Assembly: GCA_963573385.1 (NCBI GenBank)
Contig: CAUYLG010026712.1
Coordinates: 1-64,000, forward strand
Source: Cacajao melanocephalus
Taxonomy: Eukaryota > Chordata > Mammalia > Primates > Pitheciidae
Direction of reading: 5' to 3'
DNA: 64,000 bases
Below the pieces are notes generated by a model, which was not told the origin of the DNA, did not search any database, and was given only the letters and a program-made list of their open reading frames with translations. Each line of letters begins with the position of its first letter. Within the stretch, counting starts at the first letter, position 1. The translations under genes were made by a program, and so were the position numbers. This document shows positions 27,187-38,745 of the stretch, one piece after another.

Positions 27187-27887
27187 CTATCCTAGGACCG
27201 TCCTATTTTTGGTTCCTTATTTCAGCTAGTTGATAGCTATACAGTTGCTCAATGCTGCCAGAAAGCCGTATGCATTTAATGTGGATAGTTTCCTTTATGA
27301 TTACAGCCAGAAGAAAATGGTCATTTGTACAGCAACTAGCCAACTGTTTATAGAAATGAAGAGACAAGTCATCAATAGGCTCAATAAATAGATTGCCTAA
27401 CTGAGATGAGAATCCTTGTGATGTTTTAATTCCAGGCGGCAAACACTATGGCCATTTATTAAGAGCTAATGGGTAGTATTTGCTTTAAATTACGTTTAAC
27501 ACTTGAGATTCTCTTAAAATGTGCACACGGTATAATCAAAACTTACAACAGTGTACTGGGTTTTAAAGTCCAGGGGCCTTTGGCCAGGGAATGTTTCTCT
27601 TTTGAAGTTCATTCTAGGTGAACACCTGGGTGTGGCACATTAACTCCCCAGAAATACTAGTCGAAAAGGTTTGGTGGAATGAGAGCGACAGTATCCCTCT
27701 CATATGCTGCTAAAAATATCTTGTATAGGTTACCATATGCCTCCTTCCTGGGCATTGCCCTGTGTATCCAAGAAGGGTTCCTACACAGAAACACTATTTT
27801 GTTTCATATTTGACATTAAAGTAGGGAAGGTGTAAAAGCTACTATAAAGGATAAAATGTTCCACCTTTCTGTTTATATTCTGAGCAA

Positions 27888-28135
27888 AGCACTGTGCCAG
27901 GACTTTAACATGGAGTTTTTTTTTTTTTCATTTAGTTCTTTTAACGACCCTATAAGATGATATGTACTGTTAATATTAGTAAGGCCCTATTAATATCCTT
28001 ACTCTTACTATATTAATATGCTCATGCTAGTGAGATGGTTGATAATATCGCATTTTATAGATGAGGAAATTGAGGCATTGAGAGTGTATCTGGTATAAGG
28101 TGGCAAGATTTGATCTCAGGCAGTCTTATTCTTGG
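27888..28135 (-). mobile_element. MIR SINE, antisense, with AT-rich expansion
   Basis: It starts GCACTGTGCCAGGACTTTAAC and ends with TAGATGAGGAAATTGAGGCA and GATTTGATCTCAGGCAGTCT, the antisense MIR order. About 70 bp of TATTAATATC-type text (27970-28040) is inserted or expanded in the middle. Confidence 0.8.
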
Positions 28136-28355
28136 GCCAGGGCTTTTAATCACTATCCCATTTTATGTTTGTTTTGGTGAGTCTCATAAAAATCTTTCAA
28201 AAGAAATAACTATATTGCCTTCCATTTTAATTAAGAGTTCTTTTTTCTCCCACCTTTGGGCAGACCTTATTTGGGGAACTGGGGTGTGCATAAAATTGCT
28301 GTTGGTACTGCTGTAGTTAAAAGTAGTTTTATTAGATGCAGTTTTTATTCCTTAG

Positions 28356-28513
28356 GGACTTCCCATCAAATGGGGATACAAAGTTAAGAAATGCAAGCTT
28401 GATACTGATGACTGTGACTGCAGCTTCTGCTCATGGCATGTGGGACACAAGCGTTTTAGGAAGTCCGCGTCTATTGACCTGACCAATATGAAAAATGATC
28501 CCTGGGCCTCAGG
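28356..28513 (+). other. Exon-like segment, possible unannotated NXPH1 or lncRNA exon
   Basis: A candidate acceptor (GTTTTTATTCCTTAG ending at 28355) and a donor AGG|GTAAGG at 28513/28514 bound 158 bp; a second donor AAG|GTAAGA follows at 28518/28519. In frame 0, the phase needed after the NXPH1 signal-peptide exon, the segment is open for 53 codons to TAA at 28515-28517. The in-frame TAG sits exactly in the acceptor. The predicted peptide starts GLPIKWGYKV and has Cys at positions 13, 20, 22 and 25 and a basic stretch KRFRK at 32-36. I do not recognise it. It could be chance. Confidence 0.3.
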
Positions 28514-28539
28514 GTAAGGTAAGAAGTGAGACTGAGACA

Positions 28540-31500
28540 TAAAGCACAGCCCTCACAGTCATCTGTAGTAGATTTAAAAATGATACATAACATCTGTATC
28601 TCTCCTAACAAATCACACTCATGCTTTTTGAATTATTTGCCATGTCTTGGCAGCAGGAGGTAGGGAGAGAAGAGCAGAGTTCATTTCTAAGGGGGTAACC
28701 ATCTATACAAAGCATAAACTCTAATTTTCCTGTGGCATTTAATCTCATGAGTCCCGTTGTGCTGACAGCTTACTGGATTTAAAAGAGAGATGTAAATCTG
28801 AATTCTTTTAAAAGTAAAATCTTTGCACAATCATAATACCTTACAGTCAAAAGACTTTCAAACATTCAACTAACTTAGCATAGGTGCTTTCATTGTATTC
28901 TGCATGTGTAATCTGAAGATAAAAGTAGAAAACTTCCCTCACAATATTTTATAGAATTATTCAGTCTATGTTGGATCCATGAATTTATCTATCTCTGAAA
29001 AATAAAAGTAGATTCAAGATAGTGTTGCCCAAAGTGGAAATCCTCTGGTAGGAGTTGAGGGAGGAGAGTCTGGCTTCATTTCAGTCTTGTACTGCATTTG
29101 ACCTTGGGAGAGCTTAGTTATGCCTTGGGGCAAAAAATTAAATGTTCCATTTTGCAGCAGTATCATCTTTCACCTTTATGTGGATTTAAAAATGTAAATA
29201 AAATTGCTTTCTGTAAATGGTATACATGAAGGTCATATTCATATTATCCACAAGAATTCAAAATGCCATTTGACCCATCATTGGCTCAATAGATAATAAT
29301 GTGTTCTATTAGTTTATAGTAATCTACTTTTTAAGCATTTTATGACCCAATATTTTAATGCTTAGCTCCTAGTTTGTGAAATAAGAAGTCAGAAATAAAC
29401 CTTTTAGCACTTCATTGTAGATTTATTTATAGAATGTGTGCTTTCAACTTTGAACTTTAAAAAATGCCAAATCTTCCCAGAATACATTTCCTTAGTTATA
29501 AAAGTGATCTGTATGAACATCTGCACTGCAGAAGAATATGCATTTGAAAGAGTTTTGCGGGCTGTAGCTTTTTTTTGCAACTATCATCTGTGTTCCTTTT
29601 GCTTATTATTTCTCCTTATGGATCACTCAGGAAATAGGGTTTGGGAACCCCAATAACAGAGTGCAGCCAATAGACTTGGAAAGTAAAATGACTGTTTTGT
29701 CTTTCAGAGAGTGGGTGTCTGAATTCTTTTCATTGCAATTTGGATAATAAGACCCTGATAGAACCTTGTATTTAATTGTCATGATTTTGATCGTTAATGA
29801 CTTTTGATTGCTTCTTCTGGAGACACCTGTCAGCCGCTTCCGAAGCACAGATGGCCTTATCAGCAGCAGTAGGAGTTTCTTTTTCTTAGTAACCTTGAGC
29901 TGATCAAATTATTTTGGGAAGATGAGCATACCAATGTCATCCCAAGTTTTTCTCTCTTTGGAGCATTATTTTGTTTATTGAATAATGAATTGAGATTACT
30001 CTTTTTGCACAAGCTTTTGGATTTTGTTTGATAGTAAAGAGCATTAGTCTTTTCTCTGAGTAGGTGTGTGATGATGATTCAGTGGCCAAGGCCATACAAC
30101 TAAGGTAAGAGAATGCTTCTCTGTTTACTTGGAACAGTTCTGTTTTATGGCCATTGCCTATATCAAAAAATACCTTATATTCACACGTATCCTGGTATGG
30201 ATGATAAATTGTATGATTCTCTTAAATATGACTCAGTGATCAAATGGCTGACTGAGAAAGGTTGATCATGAGCTATGACAGGTTGCTGCATAGGCAGGAA
30301 GAGTATTCCATCTCTTTTCCATGCTCCTTTTCTCATTAGGCATTCAGAATCCTCACAGACGTGGGTGCATAGGGTTCACCATGGTATGTCTCATAGAACA
30401 TAGCCTATACTCTTCCCTTAAAAATCTGGTAAAATTTTTGAATGAAAATCGGGCAGTACACAGTTAGTTATGAGAAAAGCTGACAGAGGAAGACTTACTG
30501 ATGAGCCACTCAGGTGTCCAGTGGCTTGCATAAGCCTGGTGAAATTGACTTGGTCCCAGACCTGGAAATAGAACTTTGTCAGTGCTTCTAGAGTTAATAG
30601 ATATTCAGAAATAAACTGACTCTTACCAGAATACCTTTTGGATATACTATTTTCTTGTGAGAAGAATATATGAAACACTATTTAGAGCACTTTCCTTTCC
30701 AATAATCCAATAACTGAATCCCAGTTTTCTGTGCTGACAAGCCCATCAAGTCTTTTTGATATACTCTTTCTTTAAATATGTTACCATCACTGATGAAACT
30801 TCAGTTAAATAGCTGCACTGTGGACCTGTTGAATATTCCTCCTATTCCCATTTTTGATTGATTAGATCCCCTGAAGGCATTTTTATCTCCTTTAATGTCT
30901 TGGTTCCTTGATAGGCTGAAACCTCATTGATACCCTTGATTCTTCATCATGTTTTATGGCTCAATTTTTAAGGAGATGTAAAGGATTCTTTAAGGCCTTG
31001 GGAGTAGAACTGTGAATGTGTGATGTTGATTTAATAGGTTGCTCTTTCACATCTGAACTCAGAGATTACTCATGGTGGGGAATTCAAGCAATTAGTTAGG
31101 ATCCTAGGCAAAGCCATTTAGGTGTGTGGTAGAAAAGGGGGGAAAGAAAGCCTTTTCCATGCTTCTATTCAAATGCTTGACTTGTTTTTCTAGTAGTCCT
31201 CCTGTAGACATATCTTAGTTTCCCTAAATTTCTTGAGATTATAGAAGTTGGTGCCTGATAAAGTATTAAAAAGAGTGGGGGGTGGGGTGGAATGGCCATG
31301 GGGCTTGATACTAGAGCCACTTCACAAATTCTCATCTGTTTTGCAAATGTGTTGGCAAAAATTAACTGGATCCTTCTTGGTAAGAAGCATTGGTGCAGAT
31401 TGCTACTTCTGACAGCCCAGAAGATGAGTGTGCTTCTTCGTTTGCTTTTCTGGGAAAAGTCTCATCAGAACATATACCCCCGGAATATAATTTCTGCAGG

Positions 31501-32177
31501 CCTCTGGCAAGAACAGAGTTAATAATGATAACATACCAGAAATTTCACTCCTGTTTAGAAACTAAAATGGTCTAAAAGACAGAAAGCATCAAGTTTCTTT
31601 TCAGATACTTTCTTCCTTTTTAGAATTAGAAGGAGAGTTGGAAAAGGGGAGAGAGAAGGAGGAGAGAGGAAGAAGGAAATACTTGTATTTGTATTTATAC
31701 TATATTCAGAAACTCTCATCATAAGACCATTACCCTCTCCAATGAGCTGAACAATTGACATGCAATCTTGCCTTTTTAGTCACTGAACGTCTGAAAATCA
31801 TTCTAACTATTTTAATCAGCAGAAAAGAGACAAAAAACCCACTCAAACATCAAACATGCAAAACCACCAAAAATTTTATAGAAATGCATCATTGGTTGCC
31901 AAGGTGCCTGTATAACCCAATGGCATTTTTATTTCCATCCATGGCATTTTGCAATGGGGTTTTTAAACTTAGTAGATGAAACAATATGCTCTTAATCATG
32001 AGGTGTAAAGAGCCATTTGTTTTAAGAAAATTTAACATGTTTTATTTATTAAACTGCCTTGCAGAGCAATATCTGAGTTGTGTAGGCTATAGTTGCTCTG
32101 AGGACTAATGATATTTGTACTACTGAATCTCAAAAGTGAGTGATTCTTCTAACATATGCTTTACATTTAATGGTTTT
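28540..32177. other. Intron, no gene seen
   Basis: AT-rich sequence with no confident repeats or coding exons. A purine-rich tract lies at 31620-31680 (GGAGAGAGAAGGAGGAGAGA) and a G-rich run at 31276-31290. Confidence 0.4.
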
Positions 32178-32191
32178 AAGAAATTTGTTGG

Positions 32192-32738
32192 TTTGCCAAG
32201 GATAATGGACTCCAGCTCCATCCATGTTCCTGCAAAGGACGTGATCTTGTTCTTTTTCATGGCTGCATAGTATTTCATGGCATATATATACCACATTTTC
32301 TTTATCCCGTCTATCATTGATGGGCATTTAGGTTGATTCCATGTCTTTGCTATTGTGAATAGTGCTGCAGTGAACATATGCATGCATATGTATTTATAAT
32401 AGAATGATTTAATTTCCTTTAGACATATATCCAGTAATGGCATTGCTGGTTTGAATGGTCTTTCTCCTTAGCAAACTAACACAAGAATAGAAAACCAAAT
32501 ACCACGTTTTCACTTATAAGTGGGAGCTAAATGATGAGAACAAATGGACACATATAGGAGAACAACACAGACTGAACCTTTTGGAGGGGGAAGGGTGGGA
32601 GAAGGGAGAAGATCAGGAAAAATAACTAATGGGTACTAGGCTTAATACCTGGGTGATGAAATAATCTGTACAACAAACCCCCATGGCACCTGTGTAACAA
32701 ACCGGCACTTGTTCTCCTGAACTTAAAATGAAAGTTAA
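32192..32738 (+). mobile_element. 5'-inverted, truncated L1 (twin-primed insertion)
   Basis: The left part (32192-32460) is the antisense of the L1 ORF2 C-terminal region: read on the minus strand it gives an L1 ORF2-like tail with YYAAMKK and FAGTWMELE. The right part (32461-32738) is L1 sense, from the ORF2 end through the 3' UTR. The junction repeats TCCTTRGCAAAC in opposite orientation. Possible imperfect 14-bp target duplications are AAGAAATTTGTTGG (32178-32191) and AAGGAAAATGTTGG (32739-32752). This is the classic product of twin priming. Confidence 0.85.
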
Positions 32739-32752
32739 AAGGAAAATGTTGG

Positions 32753-35700
32753 ATTGAATTTTGAAAGAGAAAGTTTGTGGACTGCCTTTGGGACCTGGTA
32801 GTTTACAAGTGAACTCTGTGATATGGTTGAAATAATGGATAATTTTCAATGTCTTAGGTGTTTAGAATTTAAAGGGGAACTAGATTGTAACCAAGGTCTG
32901 AGACAAAGCATTCATCCTCTGTTTTGTGCATCATGGTTCTCCTTCTACAGAATGTTTGTTTTTCCAAGCCCTTTGTTCATTTATAAATTTGGCCTGTATT
33001 GATTGGGAAGTGGCAGAATTAGGGCCACTCATGAAGCTAAATGTAGAAGATCCTCTGATAACATGCATTGGCCACTAGCCCCTCTTTCCGACTCCCACCA
33101 TGTCTCTCCTGCCTCTGTGATACACTCAGAATTATAAATAAGTACAAAAGGGCTCTTTAAAAAGAGAAACGTGGTTCTAGAGGAACATGGGTGGCTTGCG
33201 GTAGAGTTAGAAAAGATAAGTCAACTTTTCCCGCAATCAGTGCTCACTGGAGTCCCAGTATTGAAACTAGAGTTTACATCCCTATCGGGCAATATGACAC
33301 TGTTAGTAAATGTCAAGTTTCTCCATACTTGGGGCTTATAGTCATCTTTCCTAGGAACCACTGCATTATATTTATGTGCTCATGGTAAGTTGTGTTTCAG
33401 AGACAGAAAATTGAGATATGCAGAGATTTCAAAGAAGTATGTTTTCTTTGCTAAATGCAAAAGACATTAAAAAAATAGGGTCTAGAAGCCTAATTTATGA
33501 TGCTGATCTCTTTATTTGGGTAGCCATTAACAGTAGAGTAAATTGTGGGCCAGAGGACTATATGTTTGTGTCTTAGATTATCAGAGGTAACCTTACAGTG
33601 GCATGCCATGCCATTATTTTTTGTTAGACTTCCATGTGAATCAGTGAATTATTCCACCCACTATATTGTTGGTTCTCTTATATACATAAATCTAATAAAA
33701 GGAGACTAAAGCTGTGTTTGGAGAATGGTGACAGAGGGCTAAAAAGAAAATAAATTGGCTTAATTTAAAGAGCAACTTGTGGCTACTTTAAAAGATAACT
33801 CCTGAGACTTTAATCAGTTGTCATGATATTCCATGCATGAAGAAGGTTGATGTACAGTATATTGTGTCTTGGTGCATAATCTCTGGCCCTATTTTCATTT
33901 GTGGTGCTATTGAAAAAGGAAATAAGTGGATCTTTTAATGGAAATCAGGACTGTTACTGCTTTAGCAGAAGGTGAAAGGTAAAGCTTTATTTCCAAGCCA
34001 GGACATTTCAGCTTACAATGAGAACAGACTTCCCTCTTTCTGTACACCATCTGCACAGCCCTGTGGCCTGTGTTGCCATTACTGTCCAGAGAGACTGTTA
34101 CTTCCCAGAAAGGATCAGAATTTGAGCAGTGTTCCAGCCTGAAATTTCAACTCTTGTAGGCTGTTTGTGAACACAATTTGGGAGGAAATTGCCTGCTGCT
34201 TATCAGCATTCTCTTTTTGTTGCTACTTCCAAAAGGGTTTGGGCCAATATTCAATATCAGATGCTGTTGGAGCCACTAGCTTATAATATATTAAGTGGCT
34301 TGTTACAATGCACATTGGCATACTTATAATTAGTTCAAACCAAATATGAGATGGTAGGGTTTTCTTTCCATGTTTTCTAAGGGATATTTCTTTGCCAATC
34401 ATTAATTTCCTGACCTTTATAGAAAAGGACAATTCTTTGGAATGGTACACATAATTTTTGCAAGGTCATCGGGCATTTTTCTAGAGGTAGCCTCTGCTCT
34501 GAAATGGAAAGAGAGGAAAGCCAGGCATGGATAAGTCATCTGATAAGTGGTGAATATGAAGCATAAGGTAGTTAAATGTCTTACCTGAGTTACACATGTT
34601 GGAATGAGAAATCAGGTCTGCTGATTTCCATTTTGCCTGTGACAGAAATTAATAGCCATGGGATTTTACTGTTCATCCCTCTACATAAAGGTGAAAGTCT
34701 AAATTACTAAGGAGGACCTTACTTAACAACACTATGTAAGGGAGATAAAGAGTTCTGGTTTGTCTTGGTAGTAGCTGATTACCTTGTTGATCACTGAATT
34801 GGAGATAATAATAATGAATGCATGTTGTAATTGTTCATCACTATTTCTTGATCCTAAGGTTACAATAATTTCAGCAATTTTAGAGTATAATCTGTCTATC
34901 TCTTCAGAATTCACAAAGGCCGTGGGACCTTGAGTCTGGTCCAAGTAGCTTTTGTGTGCTCAGCATGTGACAAAAATGATGAATGGAATTACAGGTTTAA
35001 GGAAACAGAGGTCTTATTGGAATGACATCTGCTTCTCTTCCAGGCCAGACATGATATACCAGGGGTCAGTGAATCATGGTGGAAGAGAAATTTGACAGGC
35101 TTGAAAATCTAACTTTTTTTTGTCTATTTGATTTTGAGCTGAAAAGCCAAACCAAAACAAAAGTAGTTGAATTTTTCTATTATCCATAACTTTGTACATC
35201 CAAATCCATAAAGCTATATTCAATTAACTACAATAAAAACACATTTTTGACTTTATGAGACTTACAGTTTAAGGCATGTTGCCCTTTTATATCTATTCCA
35301 TGGGTAAGGTCTAGCTTGGTGAAAGAGACATTTTGCTTTTGATTTGTGTTTTCAATTTATTCCTTGCCAGTGATTTCTATTTCTCCATTTGAACCACTCT
35401 CCCCACCACAGGCTAGATAGTTCTCAAACTCTGTCCTTCTTAGATTGCCAAAATGGTGGCACAATATCTTCCAAACATTGTCCCTGTCATCTAGAACAGA
35501 GAATCCCTTATGTCCACAAAGCTCAATTGAATATTTATGCTTGACACGAGGGTTTTAAAAAACATTGTGTAGGAACTAGGGGTTCTTCCCATTTAAAAAT
35601 GGCTTTTAAGTCATGTTTTCAAACTCTTTAGTTATGGAAAAGGTATTAATTATTGGCCTTTCCACTTAATTTCTGGTAGAATTGAAGAAATTCTCTTTTC

Positions 35701-35770
35701 TGTGCAACTATTTTACAACAATAGGCAACTGACACAAATGGAAATATATGTCTACTTCTCTGGTTTAGGT
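32753..35770. other. Intron, mostly unrecognised
   Basis: No gene is seen. A weak antisense MIR-like stretch may lie at 34545-34650 (GATAAGTGGTGAATATGAAG then a TTACCTGAGTTACACATG rhythm). The block 33990-34230 is more GC-balanced and could be a conserved element, but no motif is decisive. Confidence 0.35.
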
Positions 35771-35775
35771 AGTCT

Positions 35776-35880
35776 AATTTTCTCAGATAGTTCCAGAGCC
35801 TCTTCCTAATTAGTGGAAAAGAACAATCCAGAGATGCAATCTGCGACTGGGTCAGGATTGGTACACTGATGGAGAAAACA
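35776..35880 (+). repeat. Diverged direct repeat, copy 1
   Basis: Shares ordered blocks with 36789-36903: AATTTTCTCAG (35776-35786), AGATGCA (35832-35838) and GAGAAAACA (35872-35880). The first two blocks have exactly the same spacing (45 nt) in both copies. The family is not recognised. Confidence 0.6.
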
Positions 35881-36249
35881 CTTGTCAAGCTGTGCAGCAA
35901 AGAATCAAGGTGCCAGTGACAGCTAGGCCTGGAGGCCCACATTCTTAACATAGTTGAAAAACCAAGGGTCTAGTCACATACTTTTTTTTTTCCATTGGCA
36001 GAATGCTTTTCATTGCCCTAATTCTTGCTTAGTTTTTTAAAAATTATTTTTATTTTATTAAATTGTTTTTAAATGAAAAAAAAAAACACTGAAAGGAGCT
36101 TCAGAAGGCAGGTAAGACAATTTCATTGGTCCATTTGGTCTCATATAGCTCCTGGCATTCTCCCATTGTTCATACTTCTATTTTCTCAGCATTCTCCTTG
36201 AATGGAGTGCTCAGTCACGGCTCACCTAAAATATCTGCATATTTATCAC

Positions 36250-36300
36250 TTGCTTCTCAGCCTTCTGGTAAAGATTAAGTGCAGGCTATCTGTGTGTATT
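36250..36300 (+). pseudogene. U2 snRNA 5' fragment (pseudogene)
   Basis: TGCTTCTCAGCCTTCTGG followed by AAAGATTAAGTGCAG and TATCTGT matches the 5' end of U2 snRNA (CGCTTCTCGGCCTTTTGGCTAAGATCAAGTGTAGTATCTG region) with substitutions. Only about 45-50 nt are recognisable. It lacks the U2 promoter and Sm region, so it is not functional. Confidence 0.7.
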
Positions 36301-36788
36301 GATGTGTTTCTTTAAGACTAAGGTTGGTGTTTCTGTCATCTTTGTTGCCATTTATTAATACAATTGAAAAAAAATTTAGAGCTATAAAAATTTAGAAACA
36401 ATTCAGCCCAGTTTCTTCATTTCAAGAACCAAGGCCAGGAATGGTTCACTTTTTTCCTTCAAGAGTTAGTCAGATGCCAGAGTCAGGTTCACAAAGCAAT
36501 TCTTAATAATGTCATATTAAATGTTTTTATTTGATTATTTGAGAACAATCTTAATTGGAACTGGTGCATTTCAAAAATGATGAAAATAAGTGCCGTTCCA
36601 CAAAAATAAAATGTTGGTACTAGTGCAATTGAGATCTAATCTGATTGCATATATCCTGCACTTTTTCCTGTATAATCTGTGGGACTGTACTGGTGTGAAA
36701 AGATGAACAATGGTGCTGCAAAAAGACATGGAGAGTCATTGACTTTAGAGTCTATGGAATTGACTAATGGAGAGAAGACCAGATGAGG

Positions 36789-36903
36789 AATTTTCTCAGG
36801 CAATTTCAGACCGTCTTCCCAAGTGAGGGAAGGAAACAAGCCATAGATGCACGCTGTGGCTGGTATACACTGGATCAGAATTGATACGTTGATAGAGAAA
36901 ACA
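36789..36903 (+). repeat. Diverged direct repeat, copy 2
   Basis: Counterpart of 35776-35880, with AATTTTCTCAG at 36789, AGATGCA at 36845 and GAGAAAACA at 36895. It carries about 10 extra bases (GCTGGTATAC region) between the last two blocks. Confidence 0.6.
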
Positions 36904-36959
36904 TTCTAATACAGATTCCTAATACACCCTGGTACAGATTCTCTCAGTTTTGGGTAAGG

Positions 36960-37090
36960 CTTAGAATGTAGAGCTGAAAAGTACTTTGGAGTTAATTTAC
37001 AAGATACCCTCTTCTTATTCCTAAAGAAAATGAACCAAAGAGTGATAAAGTGACAAATTCAAGATCACATAGCTAGTTTTAAGGGGACTT
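36960..37090 (-). mobile_element. MIR-family fragment, antisense
   Basis: AAAGTGACAAATTCAAGATC followed by ACATAGCTAG tracks the antisense MIR text around the tRNA-like and core boundary. Diverged. Confidence 0.5.
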
Positions 37091-37154
37091 AGGAAGAGAA
37101 TCCCAAACTCCGACTTCAAATCCTTCCGTAGTTCTCCAACAATACACTACTCTG

Positions 37155-37260
37155 TCATTCAGCTTCTCAAAGTCTGTTTTCTCATCTGTAAAGTAATGAT
37201 TGTGACATTTGCTTAACTATTTAATAGAGTTGTTGAAAAGAATACCCTTTAATTAATGAG
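37155..37260 (+). mobile_element. MIR-family fragment, sense
   Basis: CTTCTCAAAGTCTGTTTTCT, then CATCTGTAAAGTAATG and ATAGAGTTGTTGAAAAG follow the MIR core in sense. Confidence 0.6.
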
Positions 37261-37859
37261 AGAGAAGACGAGAGAGACAGGGAGAGAGAAGAGTAAGGAT
37301 CATTTAGAATAACTTAGTAGAGTAGGAATTGAGTGAAATACTACAAATTTAGTAGGTTGAAATGATCTTGATAGAAGAAACCACTTCACACAACAATTTG
37401 GAAAGATGCCTCCTGGTATGGAAATAGAATTTTGGGGCAAGGTTAAGAAGGAGAAAATGACACCTTCCTTTCCTTAAACTAAATTTATAAACTGATTATT
37501 GTCTTAGGAGCATTCTTACTCATAAAACTGTAATTACATAAAGCAGTCCCTTTACCACAAAGTAGCTTTTTTGATTCTGATCTATTCATGATTTTTCCTT
37601 GATTTTTCTTTCCAAGCAGAAGGAGTTAACTTAATAAACATCTTGGGTTGTCTCTGTGGTCTAATAATTTAATGCTTATCTAAGAATTTTAGTATTTTGC
37701 AGGCAAAGTGGTTAATGAGGACATAAAATTATTCATTTTTACCTGAATTCTAGATGAAATGATATGAGAAAAGGATGATTAATTTTATCATGTAGAGACT
37801 TTACTGGATTTTACAAATTAAAGCCAAACACCCTTCACTAAAAGTTCTTGGATATGTGA

Positions 37860-38130
37860 CAAACCGATTTATATTCCATTAATTTAACTCTATTTAGGCA
37901 GAATCATGGCCTTGTGTAATAAAACACAAGATTAATTAAATTGCCCACTAGTATAATTACAGTTTCATCAACAGAGAAAACAACTTTGAGTGCCAGAGTT
38001 TTAAAATGTTAAACTGCGTTTTCAGTTTAATTTGGTAAAATGTGTCATTGTAATCTGCCCTGCCGTCTTCTTTCTTCTAGAAATATTAATGCAAATGCAG
38101 TCACTACTTTCCACTACTAACGACTTCAGC
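37860..38130. promoter_or_regulatory. Candidate conserved non-coding block
   Basis: Unique AT-rich block with several homeodomain and POU-like cores (AAGATTAATTAAATTGCCC, GTATAATTACAG, ATATTAATGCAAATGCAG, the last containing an octamer-like ATGCAAAT). Function not shown. Confidence 0.3.
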
Positions 38131-38334
38131 TTTGTTTCCAGTCTACTAAACTTGTCCACTATGGGTCCCCAAGAATGAAAGAGACTGAGGTTGGGGCATC
38201 AAAAGCATTGAAATGGAGTAGAAAGGGTAAGGGAAATCTAGGTGAAAAGAGTAAGGATGGGCGGTAGATATAAAATCCCATTATGAAGTCTATGTGTCTG
38301 TAAAGAGTATGAGAGAAAGCACTATCGACCAGAT

Positions 38335-38382
38335 CTGCAAGAAATATTTGTTACATGAATGAATTCATGAATGAATGTTACA
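38335..38382 (+). repeat. L2-tail-like GAATGAAT repeat
   Basis: AAATATTTGTTACATGAATG then AATTCATGAATGAATG resembles the L2 3' terminal repeat. Short, so the assignment is tentative. Confidence 0.4.
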
Positions 38383-38705
38383 GGGCTGAAGGTCTCTTGA
38401 AAATAAAAGCAAACATGAGGTATATGAAACATGGGTGCTTAGCCAAATTGAGGTATGCTGTAACAACTCCAAAAGTTTAATTGAATAAGTGACTTTCTGT
38501 AGGATTACATTTCAATGTGTGACATTCCTTCTTTCCATGTTAGGTCTTCTGTTAGTTTTGTTCAGAAGAGTAAATCAAAAGCTTATTTTTATATAAAAGA
38601 AGCTCAATAAATATTTAATTTACAAATATAAGGATGATAGAAATACGTCATTTTCCCTGGGCTAGATTTTTGAAGTTAAACTTTTGTTAATTTTATATGA
38701 AATTT

Positions 38706-38745
38706 GTGCTTGCTTCAGCAGCACATATGGTAAAATAATTTTACC
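38706..38745 (+). pseudogene. U6 snRNA 5' fragment (retrocopy)
   Basis: GTGCTTGCTTCAGCAGCACATATGGTAAAAT is the first about 31 nt of U6 snRNA (GTGCTCGCTTCGGCAGCACATATACTAAAAT) with four differences. An 8-bp direct repeat TGAAATTT flanks it (38698-38705 and 38746-38753), consistent with target-primed insertion of a 3'-truncated copy. No U6 promoter (PSE/TATA) is visible upstream, so it is not functional. Confidence 0.8.

Noticed and set aside
32120..32443. 107-codon minus-strand ORF
   Set aside because: It reads a diverged L1 ORF2 C-terminal tail from the inverted arm of a truncated L1; transposon remnant, not a host gene.
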